A DNA stretch of 61,494 nt from Erginobacter sp964587835. Lineage in GTDB: Bacteria > Auribacterota > Erginobacteria > Erginobacterales > Erginobacteraceae. The notes under the pieces were generated by a model. That model was not told the DNA's origin and made no database searches. It was given only the letters and a program-made list of their open reading frames with translations. The stretch covers positions 1 through 61,494 of the forward strand of contig CAZPMN010000014.1 of assembly GCA_964587835.1 (NCBI GenBank), read 5' to 3'. Below, one piece after another: positions 34,484 through 42,297 of this stretch. A program made the position numbers and the translations under genes. Position 1 is the stretch's first letter. Each line of letters opens with the position of its first letter.

Positions 34484-34610
34484 TAATGTAATTTTGTTAT
34501 TCAATACTATTGCATCCGAGGCTGATGTCCATACATTTTTTTCGTAACAATCCTTCCCGTATTCTACGAATAGCAGACAAGACGACAATGCTGCTAAGTA
34601 TTGAATGATC

Positions 34611-34915
34611 TCATTCGTGCCGAAGGGCTTCGATCGGGTCGAGGCGAGCGGCTTGAAGGGCGGGGAAGCAACCGAAGATCCCCCCACCGCCGCCGAGAAG
34701 AGAAAGGCGATGAGGACGATGGTCCCGTTGAAGACGAACGGCACGTTCATCATCCCGGTTATCCAGAAAGACCCGGCAAGCCCCAGAACGATACCAATCA
34801 AACCGCCGAGAGAGGAGAGCACTACTGCCTCCACCAGGAACTGCAGCAAATGGCGGAGGAGCAACCGGATATCCCGCTGGGCTTTCTCTCCGTCCAGGGG
34901 ATCCTCTTCGATCAA
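34611..34915 (-). pseudogene. Remnant of a MacB/FtsX-type ABC permease C-terminus
   Basis: The frame encodes RDIRLLLRHLLQFLVEAVVL and SLGGLIGIVLGLAGSFW, LIAFLFSAAVG, the last membrane helices of MacB-like permeases. After A-V-G a one-base shift is needed to continue with I-F-G-C-F-P-A-L-Q-A-A-R-L-D-P-I-E-A-L-R and H-E-stop at 34611-34613, the classical family ending. The N-terminal domains are absent. So this is a frameshifted fragment of a lost export system. Confidence 0.75.
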
Positions 34916-34945
34916 TTATCGATACCTTCTTTTCGTTGGTAACTA

Positions 34946-36124
34946 TCAGAACTCGAAGGCCAGCTGGGCGGTGGCCAGGTTTCGCTTGTCGTCGTTCTTG
35001 AACTCGCCGTAGAGATACTCGGCCGCCAGGGTGGTATTGGAGAAAATTCCCCAGGAGAAGCAGATTCCGCCCTGATTTTCCGGGAATCCGGGGAAATCGT
35101 CGGAACCTTCATAGCGGAGGGCGACCTCCCAATTCTCGACGAACTCCCAGGCCAGCTCGATGTTCCAGGCCTGCGGCTGCTTGCCCTCGAGTTCGCTTTC
35201 CTCCTCTTCCGGAACGGGGATATCCTTAAACTTCTTCAACGCCCCCAGGTATTCGGCGCTGAGAGTCAACGAATCGAGCTCGAAGATGAAATAGGCGCTG
35301 AGGCCGCCCACATACTTTTCAATCTCCCCCTCTGGAATCAAATCGGCCAGGCCGTCGCTGTCGGCGATGTCGGTCAGGTAGGAAACTCCCGTTGTCAGAC
35401 CATCGACCGGGGTGAGATCAAGGGAGGCTACCAGGGTGTTGATCCGGGAGCCTTGATCTACTTTTTGAATATCGCCCTTGAACGCGCCGACCGAGATGGC
35501 GAAGAGGTCGTCTTCCATCCCAAGGAGAACCGCGGTCTCCCGCGTCTCTCCCAGCTCCAGAGTCAGGGGGTCGCTGATGAAGCGGCTCTCGAAAACGCCG
35601 AAGGGTACATAGAGCTTGCCGGCCGAGAGGAAGTAGGGGAAATCCTCTTCCGCTCCCAGGGTGATGATTCCCTCATCGAGATCGATCGGCTCGGTGGAGT
35701 CTTCCTCCCAGAGCAGAAGGGCGCGGCCGTGGACGTATTTGATCACGTTGACGTCCAACCCGAGTTCGAAGGTGGCCAGGGTGAGATCGCTGTTGTGCTC
35801 ATACCCCCCTTCGGCTTTCTTCAGCGTCTCGTAATTAGCCTCGACTTCGAGAAGTCCGGAGAGCATCACGCCGGGCAAGAGCTCGATCCCCTCTTCGAGA
35901 AGTTTCTTCTCGGCCAGGGTATCGTAGAGCCGGGGCTTCTCTTCCGGTTCCGGGGCCCCGGCGGCTTCCGCCGGAACGGCCGGGACCCGTGATTCCAGAG
36001 CTTCGATTCTCTCCTTGAGGTCGCGGATGGCCGGGTCATCTTGCGCCTCAACCGCGGGGGTTGTCAGCACGGCGGCGGAAACCGCGCCAATCAATATTGA
36101 AAAAACTATTTTCATCCTTCTCAT
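34946..36124 (-). CDS. LbtU-family siderophore porin-like outer membrane protein
   Basis: A 392-residue outer membrane protein. A signal peptide (MRRMKIVFSILIGAVSAAVL) is followed by a short coiled-coil (AIRDLKERIEALESRVPAVP) and a beta-barrel body with alternating aromatic strands (GVMLSGLLEVEANYETL, YFLSAGKLYVPFGVFESRFI, WNIELAWEFVENWEVALRYE), ending AQLAFEF with the C-terminal Phe of barrel proteins. LbtU-like porins import ferric siderophores without a TonB plug in Legionella. The neighbours are Feo genes, and a Fur-type operator lies 99 bp upstream, supporting an iron role. The ligand is not proven. Confidence 0.8.
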   Translation of the reverse strand: MRRMKIVFSILIGAVSAAVLTTPAVEAQDDPAIRDLKERIEALESRVPAVPAEAAGAPEPEEKPRLYDTLAEKKLLEEGIELLPGVMLSGLLEVEANYETLKKAEGGYEHNSDLTLATFELGLDVNVIKYVHGRALLLWEEDSTEPIDLDEGIITLGAEEDFPYFLSAGKLYVPFGVFESRFISDPLTLELGETRETAVLLGMEDDLFAISVGAFKGDIQKVDQGSRINTLVASLDLTPVDGLTTGVSYLTDIADSDGLADLIPEGEIEKYVGGLSAYFIFELDSLTLSAEYLGALKKFKDIPVPEEEESELEGKQPQAWNIELAWEFVENWEVALRYEGSDDFPGFPENQGGICFSWGIFSNTTLAAEYLYGEFKNDDKRNLATAQLAFEF

Positions 36125-36222
36125 CGGTATTTTTCCTTTTTGCAACGTAGCTTTATCGGTTTCAGGTGTTTCCCGCGTTTTACATCATTCTCACCTCCTT
36201 TCCCCGCGATCCGGGGACCGCA

Positions 36223-36241
36223 ATTGATTATCTCTCTCAAT
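36223..36241. promoter_or_regulatory. Fur-type operator upstream of the porin gene
   Basis: ATTGATTATCTCTCTCAAT, a 19-bp imperfect palindrome, one base different from the site at 39098-39116. It lies between the FeoC-like stop and the porin start. Confidence 0.75.
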
Positions 36242-36273
36242 AGGTCGCGAAAAAATTTTCCGGGGAAAGAGAA

Positions 36274-36504
36274 TTACCCACTCCAGCGATACGAGACCGC
36301 TCCGGACGAACAGCAACCATTCATCCCGCAGCCGCCGCAGGAGCCGCCACAGCATTCGCTCTTCTCCTTCTCCACCGACCCCTGGCGGGTCAGCATCTCC
36401 ATCATCTTCTCCAACGCCGATTCCTCCACGTTGAAGCGGATCGCGAGATCGGATAGGGAGACGAAAACCCGGGCCTTGAGCAATTCTTTAATTTCTCTCA
36501 GCAT
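36274..36504 (-). CDS. feoC: FeoC-like winged-helix protein with cysteine-rich tail
   Basis: A 76-residue protein: a small winged-helix part (MLREIKELLKARVFVSLSDL, ALEKMMEMLTRQGSVEKEK) followed by a Cys-rich tail CCGGSCGGCGMNGCCSSG. FeoC-like proteins bind FeoB or an iron-sulfur cluster and tune ferrous uptake. The gene starts 3 bp after the feoB stop and is last in the feoA-feoB-feoC line. The extra Cys residues go beyond the usual four, so metal binding is likely but its form is unknown. Confidence 0.85.
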   Translation of the reverse strand: MLREIKELLKARVFVSLSDLAIRFNVEESALEKMMEMLTRQGSVEKEKSECCGGSCGGCGMNGCCSSGAVSYRWSG

Positions 36505-36507
36505 TGT

Positions 36508-38823
36508 TCAGGCCGTCTCTCTTTGGCTCTTTTTTATCATTCCCAGAACAAAGACGATCAGGATCGCCGCCACTGCCGCGATCCAGAGCAGGGATATCCC
36601 TGGATGGCGGCCGAACCGCATCACCTGGTAGAAGAGGGTCGAGGTCAGCCAGGCCAGTCCCGAGAGGTAGAGAGCGCTGAAGAGCGTCCACTGCCAGTTC
36701 AGCTCCCGGTAGACGGCGGCGATGGCGGCCACGCAGGGCATATAGAGCAGGATCATCAGGAGATAAGCGTAGGCTCCCGCCCTGCCGTCGAACCGCCTCG
36801 TCAGGGCCGAGGGGGTCGAGGCTTCGACTTCCAGTCCCTCGGCGGCGTCATCCAGGCTTCCGTATTCCTCAACTTCCGCCCCCAGCAGTCCGGAGACCGA
36901 GAAGGGCAGGGTCAGCTCCGCCAGCGCAGCCGGGATCGTCGCGAACGACTCCCCGATTCCGCCCCAGAAGTCGAAACCTGCTTCCTCTTCGCTTTCCGCC
37001 GCTTCATCCGGGCCGGGGGCATCGAGACGGGAGTAGAGCGCGTCGAGCGTCCCAATCACCGCTTCCTTGGCGAAGATCCCGGTGAAGATGCCGACCGCGG
37101 CCGGCCAGTTGGATTCCTTCATACCCATCGGTTGGAATATCGGGACGATCCCCTTCCCGATCGCGCTCAGGACCGAGTTCTCGCTGTCCTCATTCCCGAA
37201 AGAACCGTCCGGGCCGAGGGAGTTAAGGAAGCTCAAGACGATCACCACCAGGATGATGACCTTCCCGGCCCGGAGCATAAACGCCTTCAACCGGTCCCAG
37301 GTATGGAGCAGGATCCCCCGAATAGTGGGGATGTGATAGGGCGGAAGCTCCATCAGGAAGGCGGACGGTTTCCCCTGCAAAACCGTCCGGTTGAGCAGAA
37401 CGCCGGTCAGGACGGCGAGAACGATCCCCACCAGGTAAAGCGAGAGAACCACCCAGCCCCCGATCCCGGGGAAGAACGCGGCGGCAAAGAGCGCGTAAAC
37501 CGGCATCCTCGCCCCGCAGGACATAAAGGGGTTCATCATAATCGTCATCACCCGGTCCTTCTCGCTCTCCAGCGTCCGGGTGGCCATAATCGCCGGGACG
37601 TTGCAGCCGAAACCGACCAGCATCGGGACGAAGGATTTTCCCGGCAGGCCGATCGCCCTCATCGGCCGGTCCATCACGAAGGCGGCCCGGGCCATATACC
37701 CGGAATCCTCCAGAAGGGAGAGGCAGAGGAAGATGAAAAAGATCGGCGGGATGAAGGTGGCCACGGTCTGGATGCCCCCGCCGATACCCCCGGCCAGCAG
37801 GGCGACCAGGAAACCGGGCGTACTGATCTCCTCCAGGAGATTTCCCAAGCCGTCGACGAAGATGGTCCCGGCGAAGCCGTCGAAGAAATCTATGAAACAG
37901 CCGCCGAGGTTGATGGTGGCCCAGAAGGTGAAGTACATCGCCGCCAGGAAGATCGGGATCCCTAAAAACCGGTTCAGGACCACCCGGTCGATGACGTCGC
38001 TCACCGTTTTGCGGACGACGTCCTTGCGGTCCACCGCCTTGCGGCAGACCGCGCTGATGAACCCGTAGCGGCTGTCGGCGATGACGATGTCGGGGTCCTC
38101 CCCGGTAACAGACCCGATCTTTTTCTGGAGTCCGGGGACCATTTCCCGAACCGCCGCCGGAACCGCGAACTTCCCGGGCTCGATATCCCCCTCCAGCAGC
38201 TTGACCGCCAGCCAGCGGGGGTCGAACTCCCTCCCCGCCGGATCGGCCGGAAGCCGGGAGGTGATCTCCGTTATCGCCTCCTCGACCTCGCGGGGATAGT
38301 AGATCTCCGCCGAGGAGACCGGCCGGTCTTCCAGTCCCCGGTTGATGGCCGACTTCAGTTCCTCGATCCCCTCCCGCCGGGAGGCGACAATGGGTACCAC
38401 CGGGCAGCCCAGGAGCCCGGCCAGCTCCTCCACCTTGATCTTGAGGCGCTTGGCCCGGGCCAGGTCGACCATATTCAGGGCGATCACCATCGGCACCCTC
38501 ATACCGATCAGCTGGGTGGTCAGGTAGAGGTTCCGCTCCAGGTTGGAGGCATCGACGATGTTGACGATCAGGTCCGGCCGGTCCTGGAGGATATAATCGC
38601 GGGCGATTTCCTCGTCGATCGACGACGTCGAGAGGGAATAGATCCCCGGCAGATCGACGACCTCGATCTCCCGGCCGGCGCGGGAATAGCTGCCGCTCTT
38701 GCGCTCGACGGTCACCCCGGGCCAGTTGCCGACCCGCTGCTTGCCGCCGGTCAGCGCGTTGAAGAGCGTGGTCTTCCCGCAGTTGGGGTTGCCGGCGATG
38801 CCGATTCTGTATTTTTCGCTCAT
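36508..38823 (-). CDS. feoB: Ferrous iron transporter FeoB
   Basis: FeoB is the inner-membrane Fe2+ transporter. The 771-residue protein has the G domain (GIAGNPNCGKTTLFNALTGG, WPGVTVERKSG, VVDLPGIYSLS, ALNMVDLARAK), a linker helical domain, and the membrane part with Gate motifs FVPMLVGFGCNVPAIMATRT and ANPFMSCGARMPVYALF-type MMNPFMSCGARMPVYALFAA. The stop of feoA overlaps its ATG by 4 bp. All hallmark motifs are intact. It is probably iron-repressed through the operator at 39098. Confidence 0.96.
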   Translation of the reverse strand: MSEKYRIGIAGNPNCGKTTLFNALTGGKQRVGNWPGVTVERKSGSYSRAGREIEVVDLPGIYSLSTSSIDEEIARDYILQDRPDLIVNIVDASNLERNLYLTTQLIGMRVPMVIALNMVDLARAKRLKIKVEELAGLLGCPVVPIVASRREGIEELKSAINRGLEDRPVSSAEIYYPREVEEAITEITSRLPADPAGREFDPRWLAVKLLEGDIEPGKFAVPAAVREMVPGLQKKIGSVTGEDPDIVIADSRYGFISAVCRKAVDRKDVVRKTVSDVIDRVVLNRFLGIPIFLAAMYFTFWATINLGGCFIDFFDGFAGTIFVDGLGNLLEEISTPGFLVALLAGGIGGGIQTVATFIPPIFFIFLCLSLLEDSGYMARAAFVMDRPMRAIGLPGKSFVPMLVGFGCNVPAIMATRTLESEKDRVMTIMMNPFMSCGARMPVYALFAAAFFPGIGGWVVLSLYLVGIVLAVLTGVLLNRTVLQGKPSAFLMELPPYHIPTIRGILLHTWDRLKAFMLRAGKVIILVVIVLSFLNSLGPDGSFGNEDSENSVLSAIGKGIVPIFQPMGMKESNWPAAVGIFTGIFAKEAVIGTLDALYSRLDAPGPDEAAESEEEAGFDFWGGIGESFATIPAALAELTLPFSVSGLLGAEVEEYGSLDDAAEGLEVEASTPSALTRRFDGRAGAYAYLLMILLYMPCVAAIAAVYRELNWQWTLFSALYLSGLAWLTSTLFYQVMRFGRHPGISLLWIAAVAAILIVFVLGMIKKSQRETA

Positions 38824-39068
38824 TTGTCCGAACCTCCCATCTTTTCGACCTGAACCACTCCGGCCTCCTCCTTGCGGAGGCTGAGGTTGTAACCCTTCAC
38901 CTCGATCTCCACCGGATCGCCCAGGGGCGCCATCCTGGCGACGGTGAATTCCGTCCCTTTGATCAACCCCATAGCCAGGAGCCGGGCCCGGTATCCTTTC
39001 TCGCCCGGCGCCAGCGCGATCACCCGGGCCCGGTCTCCCGCTTTTAATTCACCCAATGTCAAAAACAT
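38820..39068 (-). CDS. feoA: Ferrous iron transport protein A
   Basis: FeoA is a small SH3-like cytosolic partner of FeoB. The 82-residue protein has LTLGELKAGDRARVIALAPG, YRARLLAMGLIKGTEFTVAR and PLGDPVEIEVKGYNLSLRKE, the complete family pattern. It overlaps feoB by 4 bp and starts 30 bp after a 19-bp Fur-type operator. Confidence 0.94.
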   Translation of the reverse strand: MFLTLGELKAGDRARVIALAPGEKGYRARLLAMGLIKGTEFTVARMAPLGDPVEIEVKGYNLSLRKEEAGVVQVEKMGGSDK

Positions 39069-39097
39069 AGTCTTCCTCCTTTTCTTGCTTTGTTGCG

Positions 39098-39116
39098 ATT
39101 GATTATCTCTATCAAT
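39098..39116. promoter_or_regulatory. Fur-type operator upstream of feoAB
   Basis: ATTGATTATCTCTATCAAT, a 19-bp palindrome with perfect outer arms ATTGAT/ATCAAT. Nearly the same sequence is found upstream of the porin gene and upstream of fur. Confidence 0.8.
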
Positions 39117-39151
39117 TAGCTATCAAAAAAATTTTGGGAGACATTGACTGA

Positions 39152-39475
39152 CTAATCCCTGGAAAACCCTGGCTCCTTCTCCCGGACCATAATTCTGTGG
39201 GCCTCTCCCCTTCCGATCGCCAGGCGGGTGTCCTTTACCTCGATAACAATCGGACCGCCGCCGGAGTTCCTGATCACCCGCAGCGGCTCGCCCGGGAGCA
39301 GCCCGAGCGCGGTCAACCGTTTCTTGAAACGCCATCCGCCCTCGAGAGCGGCCAGCGTGACGAGTTCGTCCTCACGGGCGAAGGTGACCGGGACGGTTTT
39401 CCCATCCGAAGCCTCACGGTGCCCGCTGATACCACAGGCGTCACGGCGGTGAAAAAGAGTATTTCGATAGATCAT
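39152..39475 (-). CDS. Second FeoA-domain protein
   Basis: A protein of about 107 residues whose C-terminal 75 residues are a FeoA domain (LVTLAALEGGWRFKKRLTAL, GLLPGEPLRVIRNSGGGPIV, IEVKDTRLAIGRGEAHRIMV). Tandem FeoA proteins before FeoB are known in several phyla. The start is uncertain: the frame stays open to an ATG at 39541 that is supplied by the dispersed palindromic repeat, while ATG 39475 avoids it. Because the Fur-type site lies between this gene and feoA, it may be transcribed separately. Confidence 0.75.
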   Translation of the reverse strand: MIYRNTLFHRRDACGISGHREASDGKTVPVTFAREDELVTLAALEGGWRFKKRLTALGLLPGEPLRVIRNSGGGPIVIEVKDTRLAIGRGEAHRIMVREKEPGFSRD

Positions 39476-39536
39476 AGGTTTTTCGTAACACTTTAAGGCT
39501 TTGAAATAATCGCTGCGATTTGTACCACCATTGATT

Positions 39537-39663
39537 GTCATTGCGAGGTTTCCGAACGAAGTGAGGAAGCCGAAGCAATCTCAACCAGTTTCGGATTAAG
39601 ATTGCTTCGTCGCCTTCCGCCTTCGCTGAAGCTGCGGCGGATGAACGGCTCCTCGCAATGACA
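39537..39663. repeat. Full dispersed palindromic repeat between fur and feo genes
   Basis: TGTCATTGCGAGG (39537-39549) and CCTCGCAATGACA (39651-39663) are perfect outer arms, with GAAGCAATCTC and GATTGCTTCG inside. The center includes the CGCCTTCGCTGAAGCTGCGG hairpin also seen at 1-30. The gap 39542-39840 holds no gene. Confidence 0.85.
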
Positions 39664-39840
39664 GATGAAATCTTGGGAATGATTCGGAACTTTTATTTAG
39701 CTAGTTACGGTTTTTTCCCTGCGGGTTAGATTCCGGATTTCGATTTATAATCCCGCCCGATCAGGAAGAAATCGCCGGGACATTACTGCGAATGATATTC
39801 AGTCTCAACTGGTTTGTGGTAAAAAAAATTTCCGGACAGC

Positions 39841-40269
39841 TCACTTCCGGCAATCGGCGCAGATCCCCCGAATCCCCAGGCGGTGTTCCAGGGGCTGGAA
39901 GTTGAATTTTTTGCAGACTTCGTCCTGCAGCCGCTCAATCTCCTCGTTCCTGAATTCATAGACTCTTCCGCACTTCACGCAGACCAGGTGATCGTGATGT
40001 TGGTGACCGTAGGTATGCTCGTAGGTGAAATGCCCCCGGCACCTCAAGGCCTCCTTGACCATCCCGCTCTCGAGAAGCAGCGGCAAAAACCGGTAGATCG
40101 TCGGCATCGAGATCCGCTCCCCCGCCTGCTTCAGCCGGTCGAAGAGATCCTCCACGGTGAAGTGGGTATGTATCTCAAATACTTCTTTCAGAAGAGTTCT
40201 TCTCTCGGGGGTGAACTTCAATCCCCGCGATTTGAGGAAGGCGCCAAATTTATCTTCCGGGGTTTTCAT
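39841..40269 (-). CDS. fur: Fur-family transcriptional regulator
   Basis: A 142-residue Fur protein. The winged helix covers FGAFLKSRGLKFTPERRTLL through MPTIYRFLPLLLESGMVKE; metal site residues include the H-x-H-H region YGHQHHDHLVCVKCGRVYEF and a structural zinc site from C-V-K-C and C-A-D-C near the C-terminus. In the iron-bound state Fur represses uptake genes. A 19-bp operator sits 10 bp before its start, so it should repress itself as well as feoAB and the porin gene. Confidence 0.92.
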   Translation of the reverse strand: MKTPEDKFGAFLKSRGLKFTPERRTLLKEVFEIHTHFTVEDLFDRLKQAGERISMPTIYRFLPLLLESGMVKEALRCRGHFTYEHTYGHQHHDHLVCVKCGRVYEFRNEEIERLQDEVCKKFNFQPLEHRLGIRGICADCRK

Positions 40270-40278
40270 CTGGATTCA

Positions 40279-40297
40279 ACTGATATTGATAATCAGT
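40279..40297. promoter_or_regulatory. Fur-type operator upstream of fur
   Basis: On the minus strand ACTGATTATCAATATCAGT, a 19-bp palindrome sharing TGATTATC and TATCA with the sites at 36223 and 39098. Confidence 0.75.
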
Positions 40298-40319
40298 GGC
40301 AATGTATCACACTCCGGAT

Positions 40320-41189
40320 TTAGCGCAACATTTTTTTTGAAAAAATTTTCCCTGGTCCGCCCACGACACCCTCTTCCACCACGCTCCAACCTCTCGCGGA
40401 TCCCCTCCCCCGCCAGATGTTCCTGAAAGCTTCCGCTTGATCCGATCCCGGCAAAACTCGCGCCGGCTTTTCCGGCCCGATTTCCCCGAGGGCTGGAATG
40501 GCTGGTTCCGAAAGCGTGGCCAGCCCCCAGTCGTCGATAACCAGGACGGCCGCTTTGGCGATTTTCTTAAAAAGCTTGGTGATCCGCCCGTCAACTTGAG
40601 CTATTGCCAGCTCCCGGAAGAGCTTGGGGACGTAAAAGTAAATAGCCCGATAACCTTCCCGGCAGGCGTGGTGAGCCAGGGCGCAGCCGATAAACGTCTT
40701 CCCCGCCCCGGTGGGCCCGGTTATGATGCAGTTCTGATGGTATTGGACCCACTGGCAGGTCGCCAGATGATCGATCGAGGACCTGGTCAGCCCCCGGGGG
40801 TGTCGATAGTTGAGATCCTCGAGGCAGGCTTGCAGCTTAAGGCCGGCATATTTCAAACGATTGTTCAACGCCCGGTTTTCCTTCCAGGTCCACTGCCGCT
40901 CCACCAGCAGGGCAAATCGTTCCTCAAAGGATAATTCGGCCATCTCCAGGTAGGTGGGGTTAATGTCCGGCTCATACCGGCAGACTTTGCTTATGCCCGT
41001 TTTGAGGTTATCCGAGACCGTGACCTTCGCCACCCCTGCAAAATACTCGTAGGCATCACAATGGGCGGCGATCCAAAAAGGCTGTTGCTTATTCGGGAAA
41101 GCCTCGGCAAACGTGTAGCTGCTCGCTCCCAGGACGGCGACATACAGGCTGGCCGGGCTGGACTTTCCGGTCAGGGGGTCGACAAGGGG
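40320..41189 (-). pseudogene. IS21-type remnant: IstA catalytic segment fused to IstB
   Basis: One open frame first encodes the middle of IstA (VDPLTGKSSPASLYVAVLGA, VSDNLKTGISKVCRYEPDIN, PTYLEMAE), then switches without a stop into IstB (LSFEERFALLVERQWTWKEN, IITGPTGAGKTFIGCALAHH with the P-loop, AAVLVIDDWGLATLSEPA). The C-terminal part of IstA, the intergenic start of istB and the last 60 residues of IstB are lost or scrambled. So an internal deletion joined the two genes. It cannot transpose alone. Confidence 0.85.
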
Positions 41190-41434
41190 AGTGGGCGCTT
41201 GGCTCCCGAGAATGGGGTTTTCTTCCCGAAAAGAAACTCTTCCAGGCGGGGATTGCTTGTTCCCTCGGGGAGCGGCCAGGTAATGCCGGCGGTTTCCGCC
41301 CGGCGAAGAACCTTGCCTACGGTCTCAGGGGATATGCTGCAGCTGCGGGAAATCTGGCGATTGCTCAGTCCCACTTCATACTTCAGCCGCAGAACTTCTT
41401 TCGTCTTACGCATGGACAACCTCCTATTGGCCAT
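41171..41434 (-). pseudogene. IS21-type IstA N-terminal fragment
   Basis: Residues 8-60 match the IstA start: MRKTKEVLRLKYEVGLSNRQ, ISRSCSISPETVGKVLRRAE, GITWPLPEGTSNPRLEEFLF, covering the helix-turn-helix. The frame then stops at 41171 while the neighbouring frame continues into the IstA catalytic segment, so a frameshift plus deletion separates the two fragments. GGAGGTT precedes the start. Confidence 0.85.
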
Positions 41435-41611
41435 CTGAACCTCCTTTTCAGGGTTGAAAAGATTCAGTATGGCCGGCGGTTATCCAGCGTCGCTACATTT
41501 TTCCATCAATGCCGGAATAAGGCAGACTTCCATCCCGGAAAGTATTAAAATGTGTCCACTTTGCTCCGAAATACAGAAAGGATATGTTTCAAATGCCTGG
41601 TGCTTATCCGT
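41435..41611. other. Gap between transposase remnants
   Basis: About 177 bp with no gene. It probably includes the outer end of the IS21-type element; the string TGTGTCCACTTTGCTCCGAA near 41549 may be near a terminus. No clear terminal repeat pair was found. Confidence 0.35.
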
Positions 41612-42126
41612 TCAACTGCCTGGTAACGAGCATTCATTTTTGAGCCGGGTAACGAAGTAGATACCGCTTTCGCAAAGAGTTCTGAACAAGTGGAAGTCGA
41701 GATACCCCCGGTCGAGAATTACGACGTCCCTCTTTTCCAGGAGGATCTTGGGAGCTACCTGGGGTTCATAAACCTTACCGGTTTCACCCTGAGAAAGACA
41801 GGCAGATAGCCACTGTGATTTAGTTTGACATGGAGTTTTACGGCTCCGTTGGTGATACAGCACTTTGCCCAGTCGAACAGCTATAAACACATTTCAAGCC
41901 TGTTCAATATTAACCAATAAGAACGTCACTCCATTTACCGGTTCTTGTTGGCATAGGCTAGCGTTGAACGGTGGATGTGCTTCACGCCCAGGTGATATAC
42001 ACTTTTCGACTGAGCCGCGAGGCCGCCTTCAATACTGCGCAGTTTGTTTTGTCCCGCCAACTGCCCAAAGAGCATCAAGACAAAATGATTCCAGGACTTG
42101 AAGCCACGGCTGTTTTATTCAGATTT
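41612..42126 (-). pseudogene. IS4-type DDE transposase remnant
   Basis: Two pieces in different frames. The 5' piece (about 42126-41950) encodes GFKSWNHFVLMLFGQLAGQN, KLRSIEGGLAAQSKSVYHLG and HIHRSTLAYANKNR before a stop, the usual N-terminal domain of these transposases. The 3' piece (41890-41612) encodes VVILDRGYLDFHLFRTLCES and GIYFVTRLKNE, the catalytic strand and following helix. Middle and end are missing. The element is dead and borders the AT-rich acyltransferase genes. Confidence 0.8.
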
Positions 42127-42297
42127 TGTCTGCTTAACCGCTTTATCAACTAGAAGTCATTTTGACCATTTGCCCGAGTATGGTAGGATGGTACGAGATC
42201 GCCTAATCATCCTTATTTTAAATAGGTTATCGCCATTGTTCGGCAATAATTATAAGGCTGGATTAGGCGATTGTCTTTTCTAATTTGGAAACGTGTG

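Noticed and set aside
41971..42283. Two small plus-strand open frames before the AlgI-type gene
   Set aside because: The minus strand of the first overlaps the IS4-type transposase remnant, and the second lacks a ribosome site and similarity.
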